Assembly (NCBI GenBank): GCA_965371445.1
Contig: CBDUYN010000020.1
Coordinates: 1-64,000, forward strand
Source: DASWIG01 sp965371445
GTDB lineage: Bacteria > Acidobacteriota > Thermoanaerobaculia > Multivoradales > J023
Reading direction: 5' to 3'
DNA: 64,000 nt
A program made the position numbers and the translations under genes. Shown here in pieces: positions 52,992 to 63,600 of this stretch. Position 1 is the first letter of the stretch; each line of letters opens with the position of its first letter. The notes beneath the pieces were generated by a model. It did no database searches. It saw nothing but the letters and a program-made list of their open reading frames with translations, and was not told the origin of the DNA.

Positions 52992-53462
52992 ATGGCCCTT
53001 GTAGAAGAACGTTTCGGCAACGACCTGCGTCTGCTGAAGAACCTCGAGCACCAGAACGACCGGGAGCGCGGCGAAGACCTGGCGACCCGGCAGCGGCCCG
53101 AGACCGGCCAGGTCGACCTCGAGCGCTTTGAGGGGGTCGACAACCTGAAGCAGGCCCTCCTGCTGCGTTTTCTGACGCGCCAGGGCGAGCTCGCCGTGCT
53201 CGGCCACCGAGCCTACGGCTCGCGGCTCTACGAGCTCATCGGCGAGCCCAACACCGAGTCGAACCGCAACCTGGCCAAGCTCTTCGTGCTCCAGGCCCTG
53301 CAGGCCGAGCCGCGGGTCGGCGAGATCGTCTCGGTCGACGTCCGCACCCGGCGCAGCGAGCCGGCCCGCATCGACGTCGACGTCCGTTTGAAGCCGCTTC
53401 GAAGCGACACGATCCTGAACCTGGTCTTCCCCTTCTTCCTCGACGGAGGCGCCAACCCGTGA
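52992..53462 (+). CDS. Baseplate wedge protein, GPW/gp25 family
   Basis: 156 residues. VDNLKQALLLRFLTRQGELAVLGHRAYGSRLYELIGEPNT is the family core around the EPR-like motif region (LQAEPRVGEIVSVDV), and RIDVDVRLKPLRSDTILNLVFPF closes it. This protein nucleates the sheath on the baseplate. The next gene's GTG overlaps its stop. Confidence 0.93.
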   Translation: MALVEERFGNDLRLLKNLEHQNDRERGEDLATRQRPETGQVDLERFEGVDNLKQALLLRFLTRQGELAVLGHRAYGSRLYELIGEPNTESNRNLAKLFVLQALQAEPRVGEIVSVDVRTRRSEPARIDVDVRLKPLRSDTILNLVFPFFLDGGANP

Positions 53463-55060
53463 ACGCAGAGACCCACAACCTGAGCGAACGTCCCTACCAG
53501 GAGATCGTCGACGACCTCCTGACCGCCACCGCCGGCGGCGTGGTCAACGAGCCGATTCCCTTCGACGTCAAGGCCGACCTTTACCCCCTGGCCGAGCCCG
53601 CCCGCGACGTGCGCGGGGTCACCGGCACGGCCGAGGAACGTCGCCACACCTTCTTGAAGGAGGTCGACTTCGAGTTCAGCGAAGGCGACAACGGCGTCGC
53701 CTGGCTCGACGGCGGCAGGCGTCCCGACGACGAGACCACCTTCTACGTCGACTACTTCCGGCGCGACAGCCGCTCGCCCCTGAACGACTTGAACGTCGGC
53801 AGCGTGACCCGCACCGTCGAGGAAGCGATCGGGCGCGAGATCGCCACCGTCTATGAGCAGATCAACGGCGCCTATCGCTCGGCGTTCATCGACACCGCCG
53901 AGGGCAAAGCGCTCGATCTCGTGGTGGCGATCCTCGGCGTCAGCCGCAAGACGAGCGAGTTCGCGGAGGGTCTGGTCACCTTCTTCCGCGAAACCGGCGT
54001 CGCCGGCAACGTCACCATCGCCGAGGGCACGCCGCTCGCCAACAAGAAGGGCGACGTGCTCTTCGAGACCACCCAGCCGCGCACCCTCCAGGCCGGCCAG
54101 GCGCGCATCGACGTGCCGGTGCGAGCCGGCGTCGACTTTCCCGGCGACGCCGGTCTGGTGGCGTCCGGAGCGATGACCGAGCTGGTCCTGCCGGCCGCCG
54201 GCATCGCCCGGGTGACCAACCTCGAGGCGACGCAACGCGCCGCCGGCGACGAGACCGACGAGGAGCTGCGACTGCGCGCCAAGGTCGCCCTGCGCGGCTC
54301 CGGCAAGGCCACCCTCTTTGCCCTCGACCGGGTGATCCGCGAGCTGCGGGCCAAGCCGATCGAGTTCTGGGACCCGGCGGGACCGCCGGCGAAACGCTCC
54401 GACCCGGGGACCGCGGCGGTGCTCGTCGAGGCCGAGCCGGAGCGCTTTCCGGGGGTGCGCGCGGCGGTCGAGGAGACCCGCGCCGCCGGGGTGCGGGTCA
54501 CCGTCGTGGCGCGCTACGTCTTCTTCACGCCCCGCCTGAGGGCGACGATCGCCGGCGGGCTCACGGCGGCCGGCAAGGACAAGGTGAAGGAAGAGGTGAT
54601 CGCCGCGCTTCAGACCTACGTCGACGGCCTCACCAGCGGCCAGCCGGCCGAGGGCAAGGAGCTGCTGAAGGCCATCGAATCGGTGCGGGAGGTCTCCGAC
54701 CCCAAGATCGTCGACGTCCTCGCTTTTGTCAGCGAACTGGGCCAGGGCGACGCCGCGACCCTGAGCGCCCGCCTGCTCGAGACCGTCGCCGCGACGCCCT
54801 CGGACAAGCTGAGCGACGCCTTCTCGCTCCTGCTCGAGGAGGCCGCGCCCCTGGCGCCCACCGGGGCGCGGACAGCGAACCGCGACCTGGTGGAGGCGAG
54901 CGGCGCCGGGAAGAGCGCCGGCCAGCGGGCCAGCGACGAGGACATCGAGAAGGGCGAGTTCCAGGTCTCCGCCACGGTCGATGGCGAACCCTGGTTCGTG
55001 GTGCTCGACATGAAGCCGGCCGACATCGTCCTCCGGGAAGGCGGGGAGGGGGCCGGCTGA
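53459..55060 (+). CDS. Baseplate wedge protein J (gpJ family)
   Basis: 533 residues. GKALDLVVAILGVSRKTSEFAEGLVTFFRETGVAGNVTIAEGTPLANKKGDVLFETTQ is the gpJ core, followed by GDAGLVASGAMTELVLPAAGIARVTNLEATQRAAGDETDEELRLRAKVALRGSG. The last 170 residues are an added Ala/Asp-rich region with less obvious homology. Start is GTG overlapping the gp25 stop. It forms the iris of the baseplate with the next protein. Confidence 0.92.
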   Translation: MNAETHNLSERPYQEIVDDLLTATAGGVVNEPIPFDVKADLYPLAEPARDVRGVTGTAEERRHTFLKEVDFEFSEGDNGVAWLDGGRRPDDETTFYVDYFRRDSRSPLNDLNVGSVTRTVEEAIGREIATVYEQINGAYRSAFIDTAEGKALDLVVAILGVSRKTSEFAEGLVTFFRETGVAGNVTIAEGTPLANKKGDVLFETTQPRTLQAGQARIDVPVRAGVDFPGDAGLVASGAMTELVLPAAGIARVTNLEATQRAAGDETDEELRLRAKVALRGSGKATLFALDRVIRELRAKPIEFWDPAGPPAKRSDPGTAAVLVEAEPERFPGVRAAVEETRAAGVRVTVVARYVFFTPRLRATIAGGLTAAGKDKVKEEVIAALQTYVDGLTSGQPAEGKELLKAIESVREVSDPKIVDVLAFVSELGQGDAATLSARLLETVAATPSDKLSDAFSLLLEEAAPLAPTGARTANRDLVEASGAGKSAGQRASDEDIEKGEFQVSATVDGEPWFVVLDMKPADIVLREGGEGAG

Positions 55061-55061
55061 G

Positions 55062-58000
55062 ATGGCGACCAAGACCGAGCGCATCCTCGGCTACCTGCCG
55101 GGGACGTTTCAGGCCGCGCCGGTGCTCTCCGCCCTGCGTGCCCTGATCGACGCTCCGGGCCGCGAGCTGCTCCTGGCAGAGAACAGCCTCGCCGCCCTGA
55201 TGCGCGCCCACTGGGTCGACCACGCCGACCGCGGCGCCGAGGAGATCCACGACCTGGAGCTCTTCGCCGCCCTCTACGGCCTCGCCCCGCGGCCCGATGA
55301 GAGCGTCGAGGAGTTCCGCGAGCACCTGAAGCGCTACGTCCGCACCTTCCTCGAAGGCACCGTGACCGTCCAGGGCATCCTCAGGGTGACGGCCGAGGTC
55401 CTCGGCCTGCACATTGCCGACGGCAAGGGCGAGCTCGACGGCTGGTGGAGCCGCGCCAGCGACGAGCTCATCACCCGCGAGCTCCGCGCCGACGATGCCG
55501 CCGAGCTCGTCCTCGGGGCGCGCTCCGTCCGCGCCACGGGACGCGACGAGGCGCCGGCCCGGGTGGTGGGCACCACGGACCTCAGCGGCGGCCTGGCGCT
55601 CGGCGACTCGTCGATCCTGCGCCTCAAGGTCGACACCGCTCCGCTGGTGGAGGTCGACCTCGCCGCCGCCACCTCCCTCCAGGACGCCGTGGAGGCGATC
55701 AACACCGCGACCGCCGGCCCGGTGGCGACGCACGACGAGCGCTTTCTGACCCTTGCTTCCCCGAAGCTCGGCCTCGCCAGCCGCCTGGAGGTCCGCGAGG
55801 GCGCCGGCGACGTCGCCACAACGCTCCTCGGGCTCGCCCCCCGCGGCTACCGCGGCACGGCGGCCCGCCCGGCCGAAGTCACCGGCAGCGTCGACCTGGG
55901 AGGGGGGATCGATCTCAGCGACGAGCGCTATCTGCGCCTCGTCGTCGACGGCTCCCTCCTGGCGGAGGTGAACTGCGCCGGCGCCGTCCCCGGCGCCACC
56001 ACCCTCGACGAGATCGCCGCCGCGATCGACGGCGCTCTGGGCGCCGCGGTGGCGAGCCACGACGGCCAGTCCCTGACCCTCACGTCCCCCACCTCGGGCA
56101 CGGGCAGCAGCATTGTCTTGCAGAGCCCGGCGGCCCAGGACGCCCGAGCGCGCCTCTTCGGTCCCCTCGCGGCCTCCGCCTTCTTCGGTGTGGCCGAGCA
56201 GCCGGCCCGTGTGGTCGGCCGGGTCGACCTCGCCGCCAGCGTCGACCTGAGCGCGCGCTCCACGATCCGGCTGCGGCTCGACGCCGCGGCCGGCGTCGTC
56301 GTCGACTGCTCCGGAGGGGATCCGGCGCGCACCCAGCCGGCCGAGATCGTTGCCGCGATCAACGCCGCCCTGGGGGCCGAGGTGGCAAGCCACGACGGCC
56401 GCTTCGTGACCGTGACGTCTACGAAGAACGGACCGTCGAGCCGCGTCGCCTTCCTCAAGATGGCCCCCGGCGAGGACGTCAGCGGCGAGATCTTCTGCGT
56501 CGCCCCGCGGGTCTACCAGGGCGCCGACGCAGTGCCCGCCCGTCTGACGGGCACGGTGAGCCTCGCCACCGGCGTCGACCTGCGGGCGCGGGGAGCCCTT
56601 CAGCTCGCGGTCGACGGTGAGGCGCCGGTCGAGATCGACCTCCTCGCCGCTGCCGACGATCCGGGCACCGTCACCCTCGACGAGCTCGTCACCGGCATCG
56701 ACCAGGCCACCGCGCCCGGCGTCGCCTCCCACGACGGGACGCACCTCACCCTGAGGTCTCTCCACGCCGACGGCGGTAGCCTGACGCTCGAGCCGCTCGT
56801 CGCGGTGCGCCGTCGACGCTTCGTCAGCCGGGCGCGGGTGACCGACGAGGCGGCGCCGGCCCTCTTCGGCTACCTCGACCGGACAGCTCAGGGCACGGCG
56901 GCCACGGCCGCGCGCGTGTCCGGCACGACGGACCTGAGCCGCGGCGTCGACCTGCGCGAGGAGCGCTATTTGCGTCTCGCGATCGATGGCCGCGAAGCGG
57001 TCGAGATCGACGTCGCCGGCCTGCGTCCGCGGGCGACTACCCTCGCCGAGCTGGTGGAGAGCGTCAATACCGCGCTCAACCCGCCGACGGACGAGGCTCC
57101 GGTGGCCTCCCACGACAAACGCCACCTGACGCTGACGTCGCCGACGCAAGGCGCCGCGAGCCGCATCGCCTTTGAGGCGCCGCGCGCCACCGACGCCACG
57201 GACACCCTTCTGGGCGTCGAGCCGGGCACTTTCCGCGGCAGCGACGAAACGAGCGTGACGTTCACGGGGACCGCCGACCTCACGGGCGGTGCCGCCCTCG
57301 CAGGCGGCGCCGCGGTCCTCCTGGGCGTCGACGGCGAGGCGGCGGTGGAGATCGTCCTCACCGAGGACCCCGCCACCCTGAGCCTCGACCAGCTGGTGAC
57401 CGCGATCAACCTGGCCCTGGGCGGCGGCCCGGTCGCCGCGCACGACGGCACCCGGCTCGTCCTGAGCTCCCGCTCCACGGGCGTGGCGAGCCGCATCGAG
57501 CTTGCCGTCCCGGCCGGTCCCGACACCACAGCCGCCCTCTTCGGCATCGCCGCGCCGCGCTCCTACCAGGGCCTTCCGGCGCGGCCCGCCGCGATCCGAG
57601 GCCACGCGGTCGAGCCGCTGCCCGCCGACCTCTCGACGGTCCGCTTCCTGCGCCTCGCGATCGACGGTGGGGCCGCGGTCGACGTCGACTGCACCGCGCA
57701 AGCGGCGGCGCCCGACGCCGTCACCTTGGAGGAGGCCGCCACCGCCATCGATCAGGCCGTGGGCGAGGCGATCGCCACGGTCGACGGCAATCGCCTGGTC
57801 CTGACCTCGCCGACCACAGGTCTGGGTAGCCGCATCGCCCTCGAACGCCGCACCGGCGGCGACGCCCGGACGCGGCTCTTCGGCGCGGTCGAGGAGGTGA
57901 CGACCGGGACGGCGCCGGCCCCCGCGATCCTCACTGGCGAGGTCGACCTCCTCGCCCCGGTCGACCTCGGCGAGCGGCGACGGCTCCGCCTGGCCGTCGA

Positions 58001-59405
58001 CGGCGCGCCTGCGGTCGAGATCGACGTCGGCGGCGTGGTGGCGCCGATGACCTTCCTCGACGAGGTCCTCGCCGCTCTCGACGAGGTCTTTCCAGGCCTC
58101 GCCGCCAGAACCGGCGACGACCGGATCGAGCTCACCTCGCCGACGGCCGGCGAGACCAGCCGCCTCGAGCTCCTGCCCCTGCGTTACCTGGAGGTGGTCG
58201 AGTATCCGCCGGAGCCCGCGGAGATCGCCAGAACGGTCACTTATGTCCCCTCGGGGGGATCAAGGGGGGGATACACTGCCGCTGCCTTCACGGTGCGCAA
58301 CGCCGGCGCCGCCGAGGCGTTCCTCGAGGTCGGATTTCGTGCTCCCCAGGGGGTGTTCGGAGCTGCCCTGGTCCACCGCGGCCTGGGGATCAAGGCACGG
58401 GTTTTGACCATCGTGGAGGCGGGTGGCGCCGTCCGTCTGTGGCGGGATCCGGGCTCGGGTCTCGCTGCCGAGGTGACCACCGGCACGGGGGAGACGCGGC
58501 CGGTGCCGGCCGCGGAGATCCTCGTCGAGCCCCTCCACCCGGGCGATCCGGTTGACCGGGAGAGCGTCCTGTCGCTGCCGCGGGGGCGTTCGAGCTGGTT
58601 CTATCTCGACTGCGTGGCGAGCCGCTTCGACGCCGCCCACTTCGACGTCGACACCTTCCTGGGCGAGCCCTGCCGGGAGTATGGCGTCTTCGACGCCAGC
58701 CACTTCGCGCCAGCGGAGCCGGAGGCCGGTGGGGCGATCTTCGCTCCGCCGGAGATCATCTCGCCGGGCGTCGAGCTCGTCTTCCGCTGGCAGCATCACC
58801 GTCCCGGGGCCTTCGAGGTCAACCTGCCGGCCGACCTCGAAGCGCGTTTCGGCGGGCGCTTCAATGAGCAACGTTTCGGCGTCGCCCCCGGCGAGGTCTA
58901 CACCGGCGTGGCGCTCGAGCCCCCGGTCGACGAGAGCCACCTGATCCGCCGCATCCAGGAGGATTCGACCCTGGTCGAGGCGGCACCGGAGCCGGTGGCT
59001 CTGGTGCCGTTGGGCTGGGAGCCGGTGGCAGCGCCTTTCCGCAAGCCGCGCTTCCTGACCCTGGGCGACGCGACGCGATCGGCGGCCCTCTACCTCGCGG
59101 CCGAGGGGCTCGACGGCTTCCTCGAGATCCGCGCCCGCGAGGCCGGGGCCTGGGGCAACGAGATCGCCGTCTCCGTGCGTCCGGACGGCCCGGGACTCTA
59201 CGAGGTCACGATTCACTATGCCGGAGCGCGTTTCGAAAACGCCCGCCAGGCAGTCCGCGGACCGGAGCTCGCCGCGTCCGCCGAAAAGCTCATCCAGCCC
59301 GGACCGATCGGTGTGCTGCAAGCCAAGGCCGCCGGGGTCGTGGCCCGGGTTACCCGCGATCGCGCCGAGCTTCCTTCCACAATCACCCCCACAGAGGAGA
59401 AATGA
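55062..59405 (+). CDS. gpI-type tail protein extended by eight hook-like repeats and a sheath-like C-terminal motif
   Basis: 1447 residues. The N-terminal 130 residues fit the wedge protein I (PGTFQAAPVLSALRALIDAPGRELLLAENSL, LAALYGLAPRPDESVEEFREHLKRYVRTFLEGTVTVQGILRVTAEVLG). Residues about 165-1045 contain eight tandem repeats of 105-125 residues (T-DLSxG-DL..., LRLAVDG, VEID, TLDEIVxAIN, VASHDGRxLTLTSPTxGxxSRI). These resemble flagellar hook_IN motifs. The C-terminal 400 residues are beta-rich and contain AGAWGNEIAVSV (W1364), the same motif as in the sheath. The gene follows gpJ by one base and its stop overlaps the next start. Confidence 0.8.
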   Translation: MATKTERILGYLPGTFQAAPVLSALRALIDAPGRELLLAENSLAALMRAHWVDHADRGAEEIHDLELFAALYGLAPRPDESVEEFREHLKRYVRTFLEGTVTVQGILRVTAEVLGLHIADGKGELDGWWSRASDELITRELRADDAAELVLGARSVRATGRDEAPARVVGTTDLSGGLALGDSSILRLKVDTAPLVEVDLAAATSLQDAVEAINTATAGPVATHDERFLTLASPKLGLASRLEVREGAGDVATTLLGLAPRGYRGTAARPAEVTGSVDLGGGIDLSDERYLRLVVDGSLLAEVNCAGAVPGATTLDEIAAAIDGALGAAVASHDGQSLTLTSPTSGTGSSIVLQSPAAQDARARLFGPLAASAFFGVAEQPARVVGRVDLAASVDLSARSTIRLRLDAAAGVVVDCSGGDPARTQPAEIVAAINAALGAEVASHDGRFVTVTSTKNGPSSRVAFLKMAPGEDVSGEIFCVAPRVYQGADAVPARLTGTVSLATGVDLRARGALQLAVDGEAPVEIDLLAAADDPGTVTLDELVTGIDQATAPGVASHDGTHLTLRSLHADGGSLTLEPLVAVRRRRFVSRARVTDEAAPALFGYLDRTAQGTAATAARVSGTTDLSRGVDLREERYLRLAIDGREAVEIDVAGLRPRATTLAELVESVNTALNPPTDEAPVASHDKRHLTLTSPTQGAASRIAFEAPRATDATDTLLGVEPGTFRGSDETSVTFTGTADLTGGAALAGGAAVLLGVDGEAAVEIVLTEDPATLSLDQLVTAINLALGGGPVAAHDGTRLVLSSRSTGVASRIELAVPAGPDTTAALFGIAAPRSYQGLPARPAAIRGHAVEPLPADLSTVRFLRLAIDGGAAVDVDCTAQAAAPDAVTLEEAATAIDQAVGEAIATVDGNRLVLTSPTTGLGSRIALERRTGGDARTRLFGAVEEVTTGTAPAPAILTGEVDLLAPVDLGERRRLRLAVDGAPAVEIDVGGVVAPMTFLDEVLAALDEVFPGLAARTGDDRIELTSPTAGETSRLELLPLRYLEVVEYPPEPAEIARTVTYVPSGGSRGGYTAAAFTVRNAGAAEAFLEVGFRAPQGVFGAALVHRGLGIKARVLTIVEAGGAVRLWRDPGSGLAAEVTTGTGETRPVPAAEILVEPLHPGDPVDRESVLSLPRGRSSWFYLDCVASRFDAAHFDVDTFLGEPCREYGVFDASHFAPAEPEAGGAIFAPPEIISPGVELVFRWQHHRPGAFEVNLPADLEARFGGRFNEQRFGVAPGEVYTGVALEPPVDESHLIRRIQEDSTLVEAAPEPVALVPLGWEPVAAPFRKPRFLTLGDATRSAALYLAAEGLDGFLEIRAREAGAWGNEIAVSVRPDGPGLYEVTIHYAGARFENARQAVRGPELAASAEKLIQPGPIGVLQAKAAGVVARVTRDRAELPSTITPTEEK
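55561..58200. repeat. Eight tandem protein-coding repeats, about 320-370 bp each
   Basis: Units begin with a Gly-Thr-x-Asp-Leu-like codon block roughly at 55561, 55876, 56206, 56539, 56914, 57256, 57592 and 57928. Nucleotide identity between units is moderate, but the amino-acid pattern is kept throughout, so the array is old rather than a recent slippage product. Confidence 0.7.
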
Positions 59406-60589
59406 ACATGTTGGAAGACACCCCCTACATCGAGCAACAACCCGGAAACCTGATCACATCGGAGATCTGGAACGAGCTCCAACGGTTGATCAAAGCCGAC
59501 ATCCGCGGCAAGGTCGAGGAGGGCGTCGCCGGCATCGACTCGGTGGCGCAGGCCGGCGATGCCGAGAAGCTCGGCGGCCAGTCGGCCGAGGAGCTCGCCG
59601 AGGAGATCGTCCGCCGAGCGGTGGCGGCGATCCGTGCACAGAGCGGCTACATGAAGCTCTTCCTGCGGCTCAAGGTCGACGAGCTGAGAGTGATCCCGCA
59701 CGGTCTGGGCGTCTGCCCGCTGGTCGACGCCTACCAGTTGGACTACTTCCCGGTCGTCTGTTGTGAAGACGAGGACACCTACCCGGCGTGGGCGTCGTTT
59801 TACGCCTACCACTCTTCCGAGAACAAGATTCGCTACACCACCGCCGACGGCCAGAAGGGATCCATGGAGATCCAGGCCAAGAACGCACCTGCGTGGCGGG
59901 TCCCCTTCAGAGAGATCCTGGCGCGCTACCAAGTAGCCTACACCGGAACCTCCGCCCTTTCCGACGTCTTGACCGAGCTCTGGAAAGCGCTCTTTTCCGA
60001 GCCCAACGACGAGTTCGACGACAACCAGTACTGTCACTCGCCGTGGTTCGACAAGTGCTGCCGGGAGGAGATGAGCATCAAGAAAATCAAGCAGAAGGGC
60101 CACTGGGACGACATCTGGATCAAGTGGCAACCATGCCGGACGATCAACTATCCCGGGGTGGACACCACGGCCCTCGTCACGCCGGGGCCCGAGCCGCCCC
60201 CCGTCTTGTGGGGAAATTATGTAGGTCCAATCAACCTGGAGACCGCCGCCACCGCAGTTCTGTACCCAAGTTTCCTCCCCGAGCCTCCTCCTCCTTCTCC
60301 TCCCTATTATGGGCGCACACCCGGCGCCGAGCCCGACCGCGCTGACCGCGCAGGCGATTCTTCCTCCTCGAGCGTGGAAAACGGCGGGTGCCCGACGCCG
60401 GCGCCGACGCAGATCCAGGTCTGTCAATTCGATTACGATACCCTGGGTGTGACGCTGCTCAATCGACCGGTCTATTCCCCCGAGCTCTTCGCTCCGGACC
60501 AGAACGAATTTCCGGGACTGCCACGGCTCGACCAACAGATCGAAGACGTCAGGAACGAGCTCAAGCTCATGCTGCTGCTCAAGTGCTGA
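59402..60589 (+). CDS. Uncharacterised tail-operon protein, possible fibre or collar component
   Basis: 395 residues. The N-terminus has a short helix and DIRGKVEEGVAGIDSVAQAGDAEKLGGQSAEELAEEI, like fibre attachment modules (SAEKLGGxxAxxF-type). The middle, LKVDELRVIPHGLGVCPLVDAYQLDYFPVVCCEDEDTYPAWASFYAYHSSENKIRYTT, is aromatic- and Cys-rich. Then come a Pro-rich linker (about 265-330) and a C-terminal helical coil ending LKLMLLLKC. It overlaps the gpI gene by four bases, the fibre position in tail loci. No receptor-binding motif can be named. Codon use is slightly less GC-rich than the baseplate genes. Confidence 0.6.
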   Translation: MNMLEDTPYIEQQPGNLITSEIWNELQRLIKADIRGKVEEGVAGIDSVAQAGDAEKLGGQSAEELAEEIVRRAVAAIRAQSGYMKLFLRLKVDELRVIPHGLGVCPLVDAYQLDYFPVVCCEDEDTYPAWASFYAYHSSENKIRYTTADGQKGSMEIQAKNAPAWRVPFREILARYQVAYTGTSALSDVLTELWKALFSEPNDEFDDNQYCHSPWFDKCCREEMSIKKIKQKGHWDDIWIKWQPCRTINYPGVDTTALVTPGPEPPPVLWGNYVGPINLETAATAVLYPSFLPEPPPPSPPYYGRTPGAEPDRADRAGDSSSSSVENGGCPTPAPTQIQVCQFDYDTLGVTLLNRPVYSPELFAPDQNEFPGLPRLDQQIEDVRNELKLMLLLKC

Positions 60590-60646
60590 GCGACTCAGTT
60601 CCGGGCCGAATCGCTGGTGAAGTGAAAGGATATCAGGGAGCCCAAG

Positions 60647-63600
60647 ATGATCATAACGGATCGTTACGACAGCCGCGAGCTACCTTTCGAAGGAGATCGC
60701 GAGCTCGTTCTGCGGCGGCTGCCGGCCGGGGCCCGGGTCCTCGCCGCGCGGGCTTTTCTGACCCCCGGCCGCGAGGTCGCCGCAGGGGAAGACCGGTTCA
60801 CGGAATCCCTGAGCTTCAGCAACGGCACCGGCGACTGGGGTGCGACGAAGCACGTGCCGACACCGACGGATTGGGTCGAGGTGGATTTCCACGCTCGCCG
60901 CACCCTCGTCGAAGTCAGCGGCTCGATCCCCGACCTCACGACGCTCGAGGTGGACCCCGGCGGCGGCGTCTGGGCCGAGGTCAACGATCGCGGCGCCCTG
61001 GGCGGCGGCCCCGCCTTCGAGCTCAGCGGCTCGGAGCCCTATCCGCTCCCCGGCCTGACGGTCACCCGCTTCAAGCTGACGGGAACGGGGGCGAACGTCT
61101 CTTCCGTCACGATCCGCAGCCTGCCGTCGAACGTCCGCCTGAGCCTGGGCGGGGCGGCGCCGTTCTGGACCCACCCGGGCGAGCTGAGCCAGACGATCCC
61201 AAGCCCCGACTTCGCCGCCGTGCTCCAGGCCTTTCTGGCCGACGCCAAGGTCGAGAACGGATTCTACGCCGTCCCGCTCACCCTCCACTCCGACACCATC
61301 GCCCGTCTCGAGATGCGCTTCGAGTTCGAGGTGGTGTGCCGGCAGAGCGCGCTCCCCGACGGGCTCGACGAGGTCGCTCTGCGCTTCGATCACGGGAGCG
61401 TCCCGGTGACGCGGCGAAATCCGCTCAGCGTCGTCGTGCCGACGAACGCCTGGATCGTCGCCACCAGCGGCCGGGCGACAGGGTCCTTCACCGAAAGCCG
61501 TGTCGCCGTGGGACCGACCGGTCCGGTCGAGGCCGACTCCGAGATGGTGGACGTGTCGCCCGAGCTCGCCCAGGCCCAGCTCCTGGACTTCGCCGAAGTC
61601 GTCGCGGCCGACGGCGTCGACCTGCTGCTCGCTGCCGTCGACCGCACCGTACGGCTGGAGCTCGACTTCGTGGAGGACACCGACGGCAAGCCCGGCGGCA
61701 GGTCGCTGCTGTCGGCGCCGGTGCCCTTCGGGCTCGAGCGCGAGTCGGCCGGAGAGCCGACCTGGGTGAGCGTCGCCCTGCCGGCGGAGCTCCAGCTCGC
61801 CGGGACCTCCTGGCTCGCTCTCCGTAGCCTGGAGGGCGAGGCGCAGCTGTCCGTCCGGAAGGCGAAGGCGGCGGAGCCGAGCCTGCAGCAGAGCCGCGAC
61901 GGTGGGCTTTCCTGGCGGCAGAGTTTGGCGCCGAAATCCGAGGAACCGTCGGTCGCCCTCTTCCGGCTGCGTCACCGTCCACCGACGTTCCGGATGCCTG
62001 TCGAGATCCTGGCGGGCGAGGGCGAGAAAGCGCAACGGGTGAGCCTGGCCCGTTTCGACGCCCAGGAACGGGTCGATCTGAGCCTGGACTTTCCGGAGAT
62101 CGGCACCGCCTTCAATCGATATCTCAACGAGACCGCGCGGCCTGTCTGTAGCGAGAGCGAGCACCTGGCCAACGGCGACTTCACAGAATGGATCCCGTCG
62201 GCTAACGATTTCACTCCTTTGGCCTCCGCCGTGGCCCTGCCTCTCCCCGGCTTGCCGGCCGAATGGTCTCTGACCTCGGGCTCGATCTCGAGAAGGGGGC
62301 TCGGCGGCGCTTTTCTCGGTGACTTCGGATGCGGGGCTCCGGTGACCGCGCTCTCCCAGGTCGTGGGCGTGGCCGGGTCGTGTCCCTACGAGCTCAGCTT
62401 CTCCGCCCTGGCCGGCGCCGAGGACGCCGTGGGCGAGATCTCGTGGCTGAGCAGGTATTGCGGGCTTCTGCGCACGGACCCCCTCCCCGTTCGACGAGGT
62501 GACGTTTGGAAAGATCCGCCCTTGCTCCACCGCCTGCGGGTCGTCGCGCCCCCTGGCTCGACCCAGGCGGAGGTGCGCTTCCTCGTTCCCGAGGGCGGGG
62601 TCGTTCTCAACGGGGTTTCCCTGCGCGGCACACAAGAGGCTTTGCTCGACGCCGACTTCGGCGTCTCCGCGGCGACGGGAGAGCTCGTCGGCTGGCAGAC
62701 GCGTCCGGAAGCCGGCAACGGCTCGACGCTACGGCTCGCGGACGACGGCGCGCTCCACAACGTGTCCCCGAGCGAGCCCCTCACCCTCTTGCAAACGGTC
62801 CCGGCCAAAGCCTCCCGGGACTTCGAGCTGGAGCTCGACGGCCGTGTCTTCTCTTTGCCGGTCGACGCCGAGCCAGCCGCGCCGGCCGCAGCCGAGGGCC
62901 GGCTGCTATGGCTGCGCGGCGACGCCACGCCTACGGGCTCGGTGACGAGCCTCGCGATCGCGACGCCGGGCTTCGAGGGCCGGAACGCCCGCGGGACGGT
63001 CCCGGAGGACGCCGCGAGCGCGCAGGTGGAGCTGGTCCTTCCGGCCTCCACAGGAATCCAGGTCCGGCAACTCGGGCTACGGTTCCCCGAATCCGTCGAA
63101 GCGCCGTTGAGCTTCATCGCCGAGACTTCGGGAGCGCTCGCCGTCCGGGATCTCCAGGTGGATTGGGAGCTCGTCGAGATCCCGCCGCCGGCCTTCCCGG
63201 CGACCGGTCTGTGCAGCCCCACACCGCCGGGCTGCCAGCCCGGCGAGCTCGCCGACGACGCCTGCTTCTGCAGCTGCTGCGGCTGCGAGCAGAAGATGAA
63301 GAAGACGCAGGCGTTGGTTACCGTCGCGGGACGGGCGGTCGTGGCGGGCGAATGTGCGAGCTGCGGCGAGCCGTTGCTGCGCTTCGGCGGGGCGCCGCTC
63401 GCCGACGCCACGCTGCTGCGGTCGGCACGGCCGGGAGCCGCGCTCCGGCCCGTCGCCGTGCCGCCGGAGCCCGAGCCGCAAGCTGACGCGCCGCCGGAGC
63501 CCGAGCCTCCTCCGCCGGAGCCGGAGCCTTCCCCGCCGGAGCCCAAGCCGCAGGCTGCCGTGCCGGTCCCCGAACCGTTGCCGGAGACGCAGGCCGCCGC

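Noticed and set aside
41458..53462. Type VI secretion system
   Set aside because: PAAR, gp25 and spike are shared with T6SS, but there is one long sheath protein instead of TssB/TssC and no TssJ, TssL, TssM, TssK or ClpV gene.
54729..57701. 990-codon open frame on the minus strand
   Set aside because: Antisense shadow of gpJ and the repeat array; the internal periodicity simply reflects the sense-strand repeats.
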